NCBI GenBank assembly: GCA_965248975.1
Contig: CBDFKU010000018.1
Span: 124,001 to 188,000 of the forward strand
From: CBDFKU01 sp965248975
Lineage (GTDB): Bacteria > Chloroflexota > Dehalococcoidia > Lucifugimonadales > JAGWBF01
Direction: 5' to 3'
Length of the DNA stretch: 64,000 bases
This document shows, in pieces, positions 7,991-16,151 of this stretch (the first letter of the stretch is position 1; each line of letters starts with the position of its first letter). A program made the translations under genes and the position numbers. Under the pieces are notes generated by a model, which saw only the letters and a program-made list of their open reading frames with translations, was not told the DNA's origin and searched no databases.

Positions 7991-8740
7991 TCACTGGGCA
8001 GTAAATCCGCCGTCGATGACCAGCTCGCTGCCGGTCATGAAGCTGGACTCGTCGGAGGCCAGGAACAGCACTCCGTAGGCTATGTCCTCGGGCTGACCGA
8101 TCTTCCTCAGCGGGGTCTTGCCGATTCGCTCCTCGCGCACCCCGGGCTCCGAGAGGATCCTCTCTGTCATGGCTGTTTCGACGAAACCGGGATGCACGGA
8201 GTTCACCCGGATGCCGTCCCCGCCGTACTGTATCGCCGCCACCTTGGTGAAGACGCGCACCGCGCCTTTGGAGGCGTGATAGGCCGCCCCGGTATGGCTG
8301 CCCACTATGCCGTAGATGGATGAGATGTTCACGATGGAGCCGCCCCCGGCCTTCCTCATCTCGGGTACGGCGTACTGGGTGCCCAGATAGACGCCCTTGG
8401 CGTTCACCGCCATGACCCGGTCCCACCACTGCCCTTCCCCCTCGTTGTCCCGCCTCCGGCTGCCGACTCCGGCGTTGTTCACCAGCACGTCCAGCCTGCC
8501 GAAACGCCCGACGGTGGTCTCGATGGCCCGTTGCCAGTCATCCTCGCTGGTCACGTCCAGCCTGACGAACAAGGCCTCGCCGCCAGCCTCTACGATCTGC
8601 TCTTCCGTCCGCCGCCCCTCATCCTCCAGTACATCTCCCAGCACCACGCTGGCTCCTTCTCTGGCGAAAAGCCTGGCCTCTTCAGCGCCCATTCCCCTGG
8701 CGCCGCCGGTTATGAGGGCCACTTTTCCTGACAGCCGCAT
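7991..8740 (-). CDS. Short-chain dehydrogenase/reductase
   Basis: A 249-residue classical SDR, oxidising or reducing a hydroxyl/keto group with NAD(P). It has the cofactor motif TGGARGMG, the NNAG motif, and catalytic Ser/Tyr/Lys in NISSIYG and YHASKGA. The terminal SELVIDGGFTAQ is usual for the family. Asp in GDVLED after strand 2 favours NAD over NADP. It forms a tandem pair with the very similar gene at 8819-9574, separated by a hairpin repeat, suggesting gene duplication. Confidence 0.9.
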   Translation of the reverse strand: MRLSGKVALITGGARGMGAEEARLFAREGASVVLGDVLEDEGRRTEEQIVEAGGEALFVRLDVTSEDDWQRAIETTVGRFGRLDVLVNNAGVGSRRRDNEGEGQWWDRVMAVNAKGVYLGTQYAVPEMRKAGGGSIVNISSIYGIVGSHTGAAYHASKGAVRVFTKVAAIQYGGDGIRVNSVHPGFVETAMTERILSEPGVREERIGKTPLRKIGQPEDIAYGVLFLASDESSFMTGSELVIDGGFTAQ

Positions 8741-8770
8741 AGAAAATCCTCCAATTTTGCTTGAACGCTC

Positions 8771-8812
8771 TCACCCCCAACCCCTCTCCCACGGGGAGAG
8801 GGGTGTTCCGAC
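8771..8812. repeat. CTCACCCCCAACCCCTCTCCC hairpin repeat
   Basis: The sequence contains CCCCTCTCCC and GGGAGAGGGG around a short loop, forming a strong hairpin in the gap between the two SDR genes. It may act as a transcription terminator or attenuator between them. Confidence 0.6.
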
Positions 8813-8818
8813 GCCCGT

Positions 8819-9574
8819 TCAGTGGGCGGTGTAGCCACCGTCGATGACCAGCTCACTGCCGGTCATGAAGCCGGACTCGTCGGAGGCCAGGAACAGCACT
8901 CCGTTGGCGATGTCTTCGGGCTTGCCGATCCTTCCCAGGGGGGTGGCCCGCACCAGCGCCGCCCGCCGCTCCTGGTCGGTGCCGAACCCATGGGCCGTGC
9001 CCGGGGTGTCGGTAAAGCCGGGGTGAACCGAGTTGATGCGTATGCCCTCTGGGCCATACCGGATGGCTGTCGACTTGGTCAGAAGGCGCACCGCTCCTTT
9101 GGAGGCGTCGTAGGAGGTGTTCCCATAGCTCCCTACAAGGCCCATGATGGAGGAGATGTTGACGATGGAGCCGCCTCCGGCCTTCCGCATCTCGGGCACG
9201 GCGTGCTTGATCCCCAGGAACACTCCCTTGGCGTTCACGTCCATCATCCGGTCCCACCACTCCACGGTGGTCTCCTCGGCGCTCTTGCCGTCCCGTGTAA
9301 TGCCGGCGTTGTTCACCAGGATGTCCAGCCTGCCGAAGTGCTCGACGGTAGATTGGACGACACGGACCCAGTCGGCCTCGCGGGTAACGTCCATCGAGAG
9401 GAACAGCGCCTCCCCGCCGGCCTCGTTTATCTCCGCCTCGACTTGGCGTACCAGATCCTCCAGGACGTCCCCCAGGACCACCTTGGCGCCCTCCCTGGCG
9501 AACAGCCTGCCCTCCTCGGCGCCGAGGCCCCGGGCCCCACCGGTGATGAGGGCCACCTTCCCTGCCAGTCTCAC
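8819..9574 (-). CDS. Short-chain dehydrogenase/reductase (tandem paralogue)
   Basis: A 251-residue SDR closely similar to its downstream neighbour, including TGGARGLG, NNAG, NISSIMG and YDASKGA, and the ending SELVIDGGYTAH. The region between residues 95 and 105 and around 190-210 (substrate loop) differs most between the two, so the paralogues may act on different substrates. The arrangement on the minus strand, with this copy first, suggests a duplicated pair. Confidence 0.9.
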   Translation of the reverse strand: MRLAGKVALITGGARGLGAEEGRLFAREGAKVVLGDVLEDLVRQVEAEINEAGGEALFLSMDVTREADWVRVVQSTVEHFGRLDILVNNAGITRDGKSAEETTVEWWDRMMDVNAKGVFLGIKHAVPEMRKAGGGSIVNISSIMGLVGSYGNTSYDASKGAVRLLTKSTAIRYGPEGIRINSVHPGFTDTPGTAHGFGTDQERRAALVRATPLGRIGKPEDIANGVLFLASDESGFMTGSELVIDGGYTAH

Positions 9575-9592
9575 GGGAACCCTCCGTTCGTG

Positions 9593-9661
9593 CCCTCACC
9601 CCGGCCCTTCGACAAGCTCAGGGCCACCCTCTCCCAATGGGAGAGGGGTCGGGGGTGAGGG
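9593..9661. repeat. Composite hairpin repeat (TTCGACAAGCTCAGG type)
   Basis: Three nested inverted repeats occur: CCCTCACCCC (9593-9602) with GGGGTGAGGG (9652-9661); GGCCCT/AGGGCC (9603-9608/9620-9625); and CCCTCTCCC/GGGAGAGGG (9627-9635/9639-9647). A shorter version occurs at 17535-17608. It lies between divergently transcribed genes, so it is not simply a terminator. Confidence 0.65.
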
Positions 9662-9833
9662 ATTGATGACGCCATTTTCACCGTTCTTGGTTCCGGAGTC
9701 AACCGGCCGAAAAGAGCCCTCCCTTGGTCCTCAGTTCTGCCGCACGCCCTTGAGGGCCGAAGGTCCAGGGATTATAATCTCACCCAGAGCCGCTCAGAAC
9801 AGATACTCGTCGTAGCTAAGGTGGGAAGGATAT

Positions 9834-11477
9834 ATGGCCTCGACTCCCAACATGACCGACTACGAAGAGACGTGCCGGAGCTTCGCGCTGGACGTCCCCG
9901 AGCACTTCAACTTCGGCACCGACGTGGTGGACAGGTGGGCCGAGGACCACACCAAGCTGGCCCTCCTGTCCATCGACCCCAGCGGGGAGCACGCCCAGAG
10001 GCACACCTACTGGGACATGAAGGTCCTGTCCAACAAATTCGCCAACCTCCTACTGAGGCTGGGCGTCGCCAAGGGAGAGCGAGCCTTCGTCATGGTGCCC
10101 CGGATCCCCGAGTGGTACCAGGCGTTGCTGGGCATGATCAAGCTGGGCGTGATACCCATGCCCGCCACCACGCTGTGCACCCCGGCGGACATCGAGTATC
10201 GCATCAACCGAGCCGAGGCCAGCGTGGCCATCACTGACCTGGAGAACGCGGCCAAGATCGAAGATGTGGTGGCCAGCTGCCCGACCCTGAAACACCTCAT
10301 CCTGGTGGACGGCACGAAGAAGGGGTGGGTGAACTGGGATAGCGAGGCTCCAGGGCTTTCGGCTCACCTCAAGGGAGTGAAGCCCACCCATAGCAACGAC
10401 CCGATGCTGATTTACTTCACGTCGGGCACGGTGGGCCACCCCAAGATGGTCCTGCACACCCAGGCATCCTACGGCATAGCCCACGTGGTCACCGCCAAGT
10501 TCTGGCAGGACTTAAAGCCCACCGACATGCACTGGGCCCTGTCCGACACCGGCTGGGCCAAGGTGGCCTACGCCAAGCTCTTCGGCCAATGGACTCAGGG
10601 CGCCACAGTGGTGCAGCACAACGCCAAGGGCAGGTTCGACGCCGCGCTTACCTTGGGCATCCTCGAGCGCTACGGGGTCACGACCTTCTGCGCCCCTCCC
10701 ACCGCCTACCGCATGATGGTACTGGAGGATCTGAAAAGCTACGACCTGAGCAACCTCCGACACTGCACCGGAGCCGGGGAGCCCCTGAACCCCGAGGTCA
10801 TGAAGATGTGGGAGGAAGGCACAGGCCTGACCATATACGACGGCTACGGCCAGACGGAGACCGTTCTGCTGGTGGCCAACTACCCCTGTCTGCCGGTCAA
10901 ACCCGGCTCCATGGGCAAACCGGTGCCCGGTTTCCGCCTGGGCATCATCGACGACCTGGGAAACGAGCTGGGCCCCGACGAGGAAGGACAGATCGCCGTC
11001 AAGGTCAGGCCCAAGCGTCCGGTGGGGTTGCTCAGGGAGTACTGGAAGGACCCCGACGAGATGGACTATGCATTCAAGGGGGACTGGTACCGCACCGGGG
11101 ACCGCGGCTACAGGGACAAAGACGGCTACTTCTGGTTCGTGGGCAGGGACGACGACGTCATCATCTCGGCGGGGTACCGCATCGGCCCCTTCGAGGTGGA
11201 GAGCGCACTGATCGAGCATCCCGCGGTGGCCGAGTCCGCAGTCGTGGCCAGCCCGGACGAGATGCGGGGGACCATCGTCAAGGCTTTCGTGGTGCTGGCT
11301 CCCGGGCACACGCCTTCCGAGGAGCTGACCCAATCCCTCCAGGACCACGTGAAGAGGGTCACGGCTCCCTTCAAGTACCCTCGGGCCATCGAATACGTAT
11401 CGGATCTGCCCAAGACTATCAGCGGCAAGATCCGCCGGGTCGAGCTGCGAGACCGCGAAAGGGCCAAGGCCGGATGA
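9834..11477 (+). CDS. Acyl-CoA synthetase (AMP-forming, medium-chain type)
   Basis: A 547-residue AMP-dependent ligase that adenylates a carboxylic acid and transfers it to CoA. P-loop-like motif YFTSGTVGHPKMV, motif YGQTE, hinge WYRTGDRGYRDKDGYFWFVG and the final catalytic Lys in TISGKIRR are all intact. The order and GRDDDVIISAGYRIGPFEVE place it with the ACSM/medium-chain acetyl-CoA-synthetase-like subgroup. The ATG follows GGGAAGGATAT. Its stop overlaps the next ligase gene by ATGA, so the two are translationally coupled. Confidence 0.9.
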   Translation: MASTPNMTDYEETCRSFALDVPEHFNFGTDVVDRWAEDHTKLALLSIDPSGEHAQRHTYWDMKVLSNKFANLLLRLGVAKGERAFVMVPRIPEWYQALLGMIKLGVIPMPATTLCTPADIEYRINRAEASVAITDLENAAKIEDVVASCPTLKHLILVDGTKKGWVNWDSEAPGLSAHLKGVKPTHSNDPMLIYFTSGTVGHPKMVLHTQASYGIAHVVTAKFWQDLKPTDMHWALSDTGWAKVAYAKLFGQWTQGATVVQHNAKGRFDAALTLGILERYGVTTFCAPPTAYRMMVLEDLKSYDLSNLRHCTGAGEPLNPEVMKMWEEGTGLTIYDGYGQTETVLLVANYPCLPVKPGSMGKPVPGFRLGIIDDLGNELGPDEEGQIAVKVRPKRPVGLLREYWKDPDEMDYAFKGDWYRTGDRGYRDKDGYFWFVGRDDDVIISAGYRIGPFEVESALIEHPAVAESAVVASPDEMRGTIVKAFVVLAPGHTPSEELTQSLQDHVKRVTAPFKYPRAIEYVSDLPKTISGKIRRVELRDRERAKAG

Positions 11478-13147
11478 AGGACATAGTCGTTCCCGAAGAC
11501 CCCAACAGGCTGCCGTGGGAGATGACCATCGGCGAGCTGATAGACCGCGTCGCCTCCCGATACCCGGACAAGGTGTACCTCCACTACCAGGAGCACCTCG
11601 TCACCTACCGGGAGTTCCGGGAAAACTGCCTGCGCGTGGCCGGCCTGTTCAGTGGCCTGGGGGTTGGCCACGGGGACCGGGTTTGCGTGTTCCTGCCCAA
11701 CGGAAGGGAGATGCTGTACGCCTGGATGGGCCTGTCCTGCGTGGGAGCTATATGTGTGCCCATCAACACGGCCTACAAGCAGGCCGAGATGGCTTTCATC
11801 CTCAACGACTCGGAGGCCAAGGCGCTGGTCGCCCACCACTCGCTGATGGACGTGGCCGTGGAGGCAGCGGCCCAATGTCCGACGCTGGAGCACACGCTGG
11901 TAGTGGGGGGCGACGGGCCTGCCCCCGGGTGGCGGGCGTTCTGGGCCTCGATGGAGGATGCGGTCCCTTTGCCGGCCGCCAATGATGGGGTCCGACCCCA
12001 GGACGTCTCCATGCTGGTGTACACCTCCGGCACCACCGGAAACCCCAAGGGCGTCATGATGACCCACCAGATGTACGTGGCCGGAGGACAAGGATTCGCC
12101 ACCTGGACGGGAGCCACCCCCGATGACCGTTTCTTCACCTGTCTGCCCTACTTCCACGCCAACGCCCAGTACTATTCCACCATGGGCTCGCTGGCCATAG
12201 GCGCCACCCTGGTGCTGGAAGACCGTTTCAGCGCCTCCAGGTTCTGGGACCAGGTCAAAAGCTCAGGCGCCACCGTGGTCAACTTCATCGGTATGATGAT
12301 GCCGGTCCTGCTGAAGCAACCCCGGGAGGACGCCGACCGGGACAACTCCGTGCGCGTCTTCTACGGCTCCCCCGCACAAGCGCCCGAAGTGCTGGCCGAG
12401 TTCGAGGAGCGATTCGGGGCCAAGGTGCTAATCGCCTTCGGTATGACCGAGACCTGCTACGGGACCATAGAGCGCCTGGGGCAGCCCCACCGGGGCGGCT
12501 CATCCGGACTGCCCCGACGGCATCCCGACCACCGGTTCGTCAACGAGCTGCGTATAGTGGACGAGAGCGGCAACCCTCTGCCCCCCGGCCAGCCAGGAGA
12601 GATCACCCTGTGCAACCCCGCGGTGATGCCCGGATACTGGCGTAATCCCGAGCGGACCAGGGAGGCTCTGCGGGACGGCTGGCTCCACACCGGCGATCTG
12701 GGCCGGGTGGACGAAGACGGCTACCTCTACTTCGTGGACCGGAAGAAGGACGTGGTTCGCAGGAGGGGAGAGAACATCTCCTCACAGGAAGTGGAGGACG
12801 TTATCAAGGGACATCCGGGGGTGCTGGACTGCGCCGTCATCGCGGTGCCATCGGACCTGGGGGAGGAAGAGGTGAAGGCCTACGTCGTGCCCAGAAGCGC
12901 CGCCGAGCACTCCTTCGGGGGGGTTACTTCCGAGAGCGGAACTCCACAGGCTGTGACGCCGGAGGACCTGGTCTACTGGTGCGCGGAGCGGCTAGCCCAC
13001 TTCAAGGTGCCCCGCTACCTGGAGCTACGGGAGGACCTTCCCCGGACCCCCAGCCTGAGGGTGCGCAAGGACGTCCTGCGCCAGGAACGGGAGGACCTCA
13101 CCGCCGGCTGCTTCGACCGGGAGGCGGCGGGCATCCGGCTACGGTGA
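11474..13147 (+). CDS. AMP-dependent CoA ligase, CaiC/long-chain-like
   Basis: A 557-residue ligase starting at the ATG that overlaps the previous stop. Motifs: VYTSGTTGNPKGV, GMTETCYG and the hinge WLHTGDLGRVDEDGYLYFVD; NISSQEVE is typical of crotonobetaine/carnitine-CoA ligase-like enzymes. The C-terminal region, normally PKTxxGKIxK, reads PRTPSLRVRKD, so the usual catalytic Lys is displaced or lost; the Lys in RVRKD may serve. A poorly conserved insertion near residue 480 (EHSFGGVTSESG) is unusual. Substrate unknown. Confidence 0.88.
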   Translation: MKDIVVPEDPNRLPWEMTIGELIDRVASRYPDKVYLHYQEHLVTYREFRENCLRVAGLFSGLGVGHGDRVCVFLPNGREMLYAWMGLSCVGAICVPINTAYKQAEMAFILNDSEAKALVAHHSLMDVAVEAAAQCPTLEHTLVVGGDGPAPGWRAFWASMEDAVPLPAANDGVRPQDVSMLVYTSGTTGNPKGVMMTHQMYVAGGQGFATWTGATPDDRFFTCLPYFHANAQYYSTMGSLAIGATLVLEDRFSASRFWDQVKSSGATVVNFIGMMMPVLLKQPREDADRDNSVRVFYGSPAQAPEVLAEFEERFGAKVLIAFGMTETCYGTIERLGQPHRGGSSGLPRRHPDHRFVNELRIVDESGNPLPPGQPGEITLCNPAVMPGYWRNPERTREALRDGWLHTGDLGRVDEDGYLYFVDRKKDVVRRRGENISSQEVEDVIKGHPGVLDCAVIAVPSDLGEEEVKAYVVPRSAAEHSFGGVTSESGTPQAVTPEDLVYWCAERLAHFKVPRYLELREDLPRTPSLRVRKDVLRQEREDLTAGCFDREAAGIRLR

Positions 13148-13154
13148 TTCTACC

Positions 13155-13775
13155 TTAGCCCGTTGGCCCAACCACGATCTTGCCGACTGTTTTGGGCGTC
13201 GACTGTTCGCGGAACGCCAGCTTGTCCACCATGGGCGCCCAGTCCGCGTCTATCTCCACGCCCAGCCCGTCGGCTATGCGCACCATGTAGTTGTACAGCG
13301 CCGTGATGTGGACTATGTCTACCACGTCCTCGTCGGCCCAGCCTGCGTCCCGCAGCGACTCGACGTGGTCCGCCGTCATATTACCCGGGTCTATGGTCAG
13401 GCACTCGGCAAACTCCAGCATAGCCACCTGCTTGGGCGTCAGGCCGGCGTTGCGGTAGTTCGCGCCGCCCTGCTCCGCCAGCCGGGAGTCGGGGACCTCG
13501 TTGCGCAACAACGTTGCGTGGGCCGCCGTTCAATACTGGCACTTGTTCAGGGCCGACACTACCGTGGCTATCATCTGCTTCTCCGCCGGAGTCAGCCCCG
13601 ATTCGGGCCCCATCACGTTCATGTTGTGCACCTGCAGCGTCCTCATGATGCCGGGACGGATGCTGTTCACCGACATGACGTTGCTTATTTGGCCTCTCGA
13701 CTGCAGGGCTTCGTCGTACATCGCCTTGAGGTCCCCTGTAGCCTCGTGATACGGCACGGTGCGCACGTAAGGCAT
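13155..13775 (-). CDS. AhpD-like peroxidase-related protein, probable selenoprotein (CxxU)
   Basis: One continuous reading frame with a single in-frame TGA at 13530-13532 (codon 82 of 206). The two halves together make a complete carboxymuconolactone-decarboxylase/AhpD-fold protein, and the active-site motif normally written CxxCxxxH reads here Cys79-Gln-Tyr-TGA-Thr-Ala-Ala-His86. The TGA thus takes the place of the second catalytic Cys. A hairpin lies just downstream (13504-13518). The ATG at 13775 has a GAGGAGGAGG site and a promoter at 13811-13839. AhpD-type proteins reduce peroxides or peroxiredoxins. The alternative is a nonsense mutation of TGC/TGT, giving two fragments. Confidence 0.8.
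13504..13532 (-). promoter_or_regulatory. Candidate bacterial SECIS hairpin after TGA codon 82
   Basis: Downstream of the TGA (13530-13532) the mRNA forms CGCAAC (13518-13513), loop GTT (13512-13510), GTTGCG (13509-13504): a perfect 6-bp stem. The loop starts 17 bases after the TGA and begins with G, which fits the published loose consensus for bacterial SECIS elements. The stem is short, and hairpins of this size can occur by chance in GC-rich coding DNA. Confidence 0.45.
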
Positions 13776-13810
13776 CGGTCCTCCTCCTCGTGAGCCTTCT
13801 TCTAAGTCCG

Positions 13811-13839
13811 AGTCTACCATCGAAAGCAGGGGCTATCAA
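13811..13839 (-). promoter_or_regulatory. Promoter for the AhpD-like gene
   Basis: Minus-strand TTGATA (13834-13839), 17-base spacer, TAGACT (13811-13816); about 35 bases before the ATG at 13775. It is back to back with the promoter at 13859-13887, making a divergent regulatory region. Confidence 0.5.
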
Positions 13840-13858
13840 ACGGCGCCCGGCACACGCG

Positions 13859-13887
13859 TTGACCCAATATCTGTGACCGTGTACAGT
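13859..13887 (+). promoter_or_regulatory. Promoter for the flavin-dependent oxidoreductase
   Basis: TTGACC (13859-13864), 17-base spacer, TACAGT (13882-13887), about 38 bases before the ATG at 13926. Confidence 0.45.
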
Positions 13888-13925
13888 ACACACCGACAGC
13901 GTAGCGGCTTGGAAGGGAGACCAGG

Positions 13926-15002
13926 ATGAAATTCGGACTGATGTACGAGATACAGATCCCGGAGCCCCATTACGAAGGGATCGAGCGGGACCGCTACAGG
14001 CAGGTAATGGCCCAGGTAGAGCTGGCCGACGAAGTAGGCTTCGACTACTTCTGGACGGTGGAGCACCATTTCCTCACTGAGTTCTCCTACTGCCCGGCCC
14101 CCGAAGTCCTCTACGGCGCCATCTCCCAGCGGACCAAGCGGATCCGCATCGGGCATGCGGTTGTGCTGCTGCCCCAAAAATACAATCATCCCATCCGCGT
14201 GGCCGAGCGGGCGGCCGTACTGGACATCGTCAGCGACGGCCGCATGGACCTGGGTACCGGCAGGTCTACCACCCTCATCGAGATGGAAGCCTTCGGGGTA
14301 AACCCGGAGGAGACCCAGGCCGAGTGGGAAGAAGCAGTGACCATCATCCCCCGTATGTGGACCGAAGACCCCTTCTCCCACAACGGTCACTACTTCCAAA
14401 TCCCGCCTCGCTCCATCATCCCCAAGCCGGTCCAGAAGCCCCACCCGCCCCTATGGGTGGCATGCAGCCAGCCCAACAGCTTCAAGCGGGCGGGAGAGAT
14501 GGGCCTGGGAGCGCTGTGCTTCAACTTCAACGGCTCGGAGCAGGTGAGCGAGAGGGTCAAGGTCTATCGGGAGGCGCTGAAACACGCCCATCCTGTGGGA
14601 TCCTTCGTAAACGACCAGTTCGCCAGCATGTGCGTCGTCCTCTGTGGGGAGGACGACAAAGAGACCAAGGCCATAGGCGGGCCGGCTGGGGAGTGGATGA
14701 TCCAGAAGGCCTACGAGCTGTACACTCCTTGGCGCCAGCAGGGCGTCAATGTCCCGGACTCCTACAAGTTCGCCGTGGGCGCTGTGGAGCAGGAGAGGAC
14801 CGGCCGGACCGCGGAGCAGCACATGGAAGTGGGAGCCTTCGCCATGGGCGACCCCGACACCTGCATCAAGACGATGAAGATGTACGAGGCAGCCGGGGTG
14901 GACCAGGTACTGTGCTTCATGCAGATCGGCGACGTACCCCACTCCAGGATCATGGACTCCATCAAGCTGTTCGCCAAGTACGTCATCCCCTACTTCCAGT
15001 AG
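13926..15002 (+). CDS. LLM-class flavin-dependent oxidoreductase
   Basis: A 358-residue luciferase-like monooxygenase (TIM barrel, FMN or F420). It begins MKFGLMYEIQIPEPH and shows the family patterns AEEVGFDYFW-like (here ADEVGFDYFWTVEHHF), RIRIGHAVVLLP, RVAERAAVLDIVSDGR and GRMDLGTGRS. The second half carries the typical KPVQKPHPPLWVA. GGAAGGGAGACCAGG precedes the ATG. It may oxygenate a small organic or sulfur compound; the substrate cannot be read. A related but distinct enzyme is at 28212-29411. Confidence 0.9.
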   Translation: MKFGLMYEIQIPEPHYEGIERDRYRQVMAQVELADEVGFDYFWTVEHHFLTEFSYCPAPEVLYGAISQRTKRIRIGHAVVLLPQKYNHPIRVAERAAVLDIVSDGRMDLGTGRSTTLIEMEAFGVNPEETQAEWEEAVTIIPRMWTEDPFSHNGHYFQIPPRSIIPKPVQKPHPPLWVACSQPNSFKRAGEMGLGALCFNFNGSEQVSERVKVYREALKHAHPVGSFVNDQFASMCVVLCGEDDKETKAIGGPAGEWMIQKAYELYTPWRQQGVNVPDSYKFAVGAVEQERTGRTAEQHMEVGAFAMGDPDTCIKTMKMYEAAGVDQVLCFMQIGDVPHSRIMDSIKLFAKYVIPYFQ

Positions 15003-15012
15003 GGATCGAACT

Positions 15013-15052
15013 CCTTCCCCCTTTTCAGGGGAAGGTTGGGATGGGGGTGTCC
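15013..15052. repeat. Hairpin repeat between converging genes
   Basis: CCTTCCCC (15013-15020) pairs with GGGGAAGG (15028-15035) around a 7-base loop that contains TTTT, followed by GGGATGGGGGTG. It probably terminates transcription from both sides. Confidence 0.6.
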
Positions 15053-15059
15053 CGTCTCC

Positions 15060-16073
15060 TCAGTCCTCTCTTGTTACTGGCGAGGAAGACCCGTTGGTGG
15101 TGAACACTCCCCGGCGGGTAGCTTCCGCGAGGGCGACCTCTGGTATCACAACTCGGGGCCCTTTATCGCTCACGGCTACCTCAACGCGCTGGCCTGGCAG
15201 GGCCGTGAACTCTCTTTCTCCATCCAGGGCGATAGTGCAGGGCGCGTGATCGATCCCGACCCGCTCGCCGAGGGATAGCACCCGCCACTCCTGGATCGGT
15301 ACCTGGCTCACCATTCCGGGAGCCACCGGCGCCAGCACCGTCGTCTCCCCCTGGCCGGGACAGTAGTACAGCCCCGCCTTGTCGGTCATCGAGATTGCAC
15401 GAAGCCGAGAGCCAATGGAAGAGAGTCCGATGCTGGTGGGCTCGGCCCGGGTGAGAAACACCTCGTGAATAGTGGACATGTCCCAGATGGCCCGGGCTGC
15501 CACGAAACGCTCTTTGGAGACTGCCAGGTCAATCAACGCGAGGTCTCGGAACTCTCCGTCCAGGTACACCTCGATGCGCTTGCTGTTGACGGTGACCATA
15601 TCCCTGTCCACCAGGCCCAGGGCGGTGATTCCCGCGGCCATCCCTGCCAGGGTGCCCTCGACCATCGTTGGAAAGACGTTGTTGGTACCGGTGGATATGG
15701 GGACTAGGGGTATGCTGCCACAGCCCTTGGCCACCGAGCGATTGGTGCCGTCGCCGCCCAAAGTCACCAAACATCCCACACCCATTTGGTTCATGGCGCT
15801 GGCGGCGCGAACAGAGTCGTGGACGGAGCTGAACACCGGCATGTCCAGGACGTCCAACTCGATGGAGATCTGGGCGTCGTCCCGTGCGCGACGGCAAAGG
15901 TGGGACAGGTCGGGCATCACCACGGCCCGTCGCACCCCCACCGCCTCCAGCCCCAGAAGGACCCGGCGAACGATGTTTACCTTCTCGCCATCGGGAACGA
16001 CCCTGCCGTGGGCGACCAGCCGGCGTATATCCTTACCCGCCGCCGGGTTGGCGATTATGCCGACGGACGGCAC
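15060..16073 (-). CDS. AcoX-like ATP-NAD kinase family protein
   Basis: A 337-residue protein with the NAD-kinase/diacylglycerol-kinase-like fold: IIANPAAGKD at the N-terminus, nucleotide motif TLGGDGTNRSVA and the downstream PISTGTNNVF. GTG start at 16073. Homologues called AcoX sit beside acetoin or 2-oxoacid dehydrogenase genes in many bacteria, and here it follows E1alpha, E1beta and E2 on the same strand. Its biochemical role in those clusters is unknown; housekeeping NAD kinase is less likely given length and context. Confidence 0.82.
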   Translation of the reverse strand: MPSVGIIANPAAGKDIRRLVAHGRVVPDGEKVNIVRRVLLGLEAVGVRRAVVMPDLSHLCRRARDDAQISIELDVLDMPVFSSVHDSVRAASAMNQMGVGCLVTLGGDGTNRSVAKGCGSIPLVPISTGTNNVFPTMVEGTLAGMAAGITALGLVDRDMVTVNSKRIEVYLDGEFRDLALIDLAVSKERFVAARAIWDMSTIHEVFLTRAEPTSIGLSSIGSRLRAISMTDKAGLYYCPGQGETTVLAPVAPGMVSQVPIQEWRVLSLGERVGIDHAPCTIALDGEREFTALPGQRVEVAVSDKGPRVVIPEVALAEATRRGVFTTNGSSSPVTRED

Positions 16074-16151
16074 CTCTGAGCCTCCGGTCCCGCTCAGGTC
16101 GACAACCTCATGACGCCACTGCCGTAAAATCGCCGCAAACCGTTCATGCTA

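Noticed and set aside
10589..11473. A long open frame that runs into the second CoA ligase from upstream
   Set aside because: The upstream part overlaps the first ligase and has shadow-like Arg/Gly/Pro-rich composition; the real start is the ATG at 11474.
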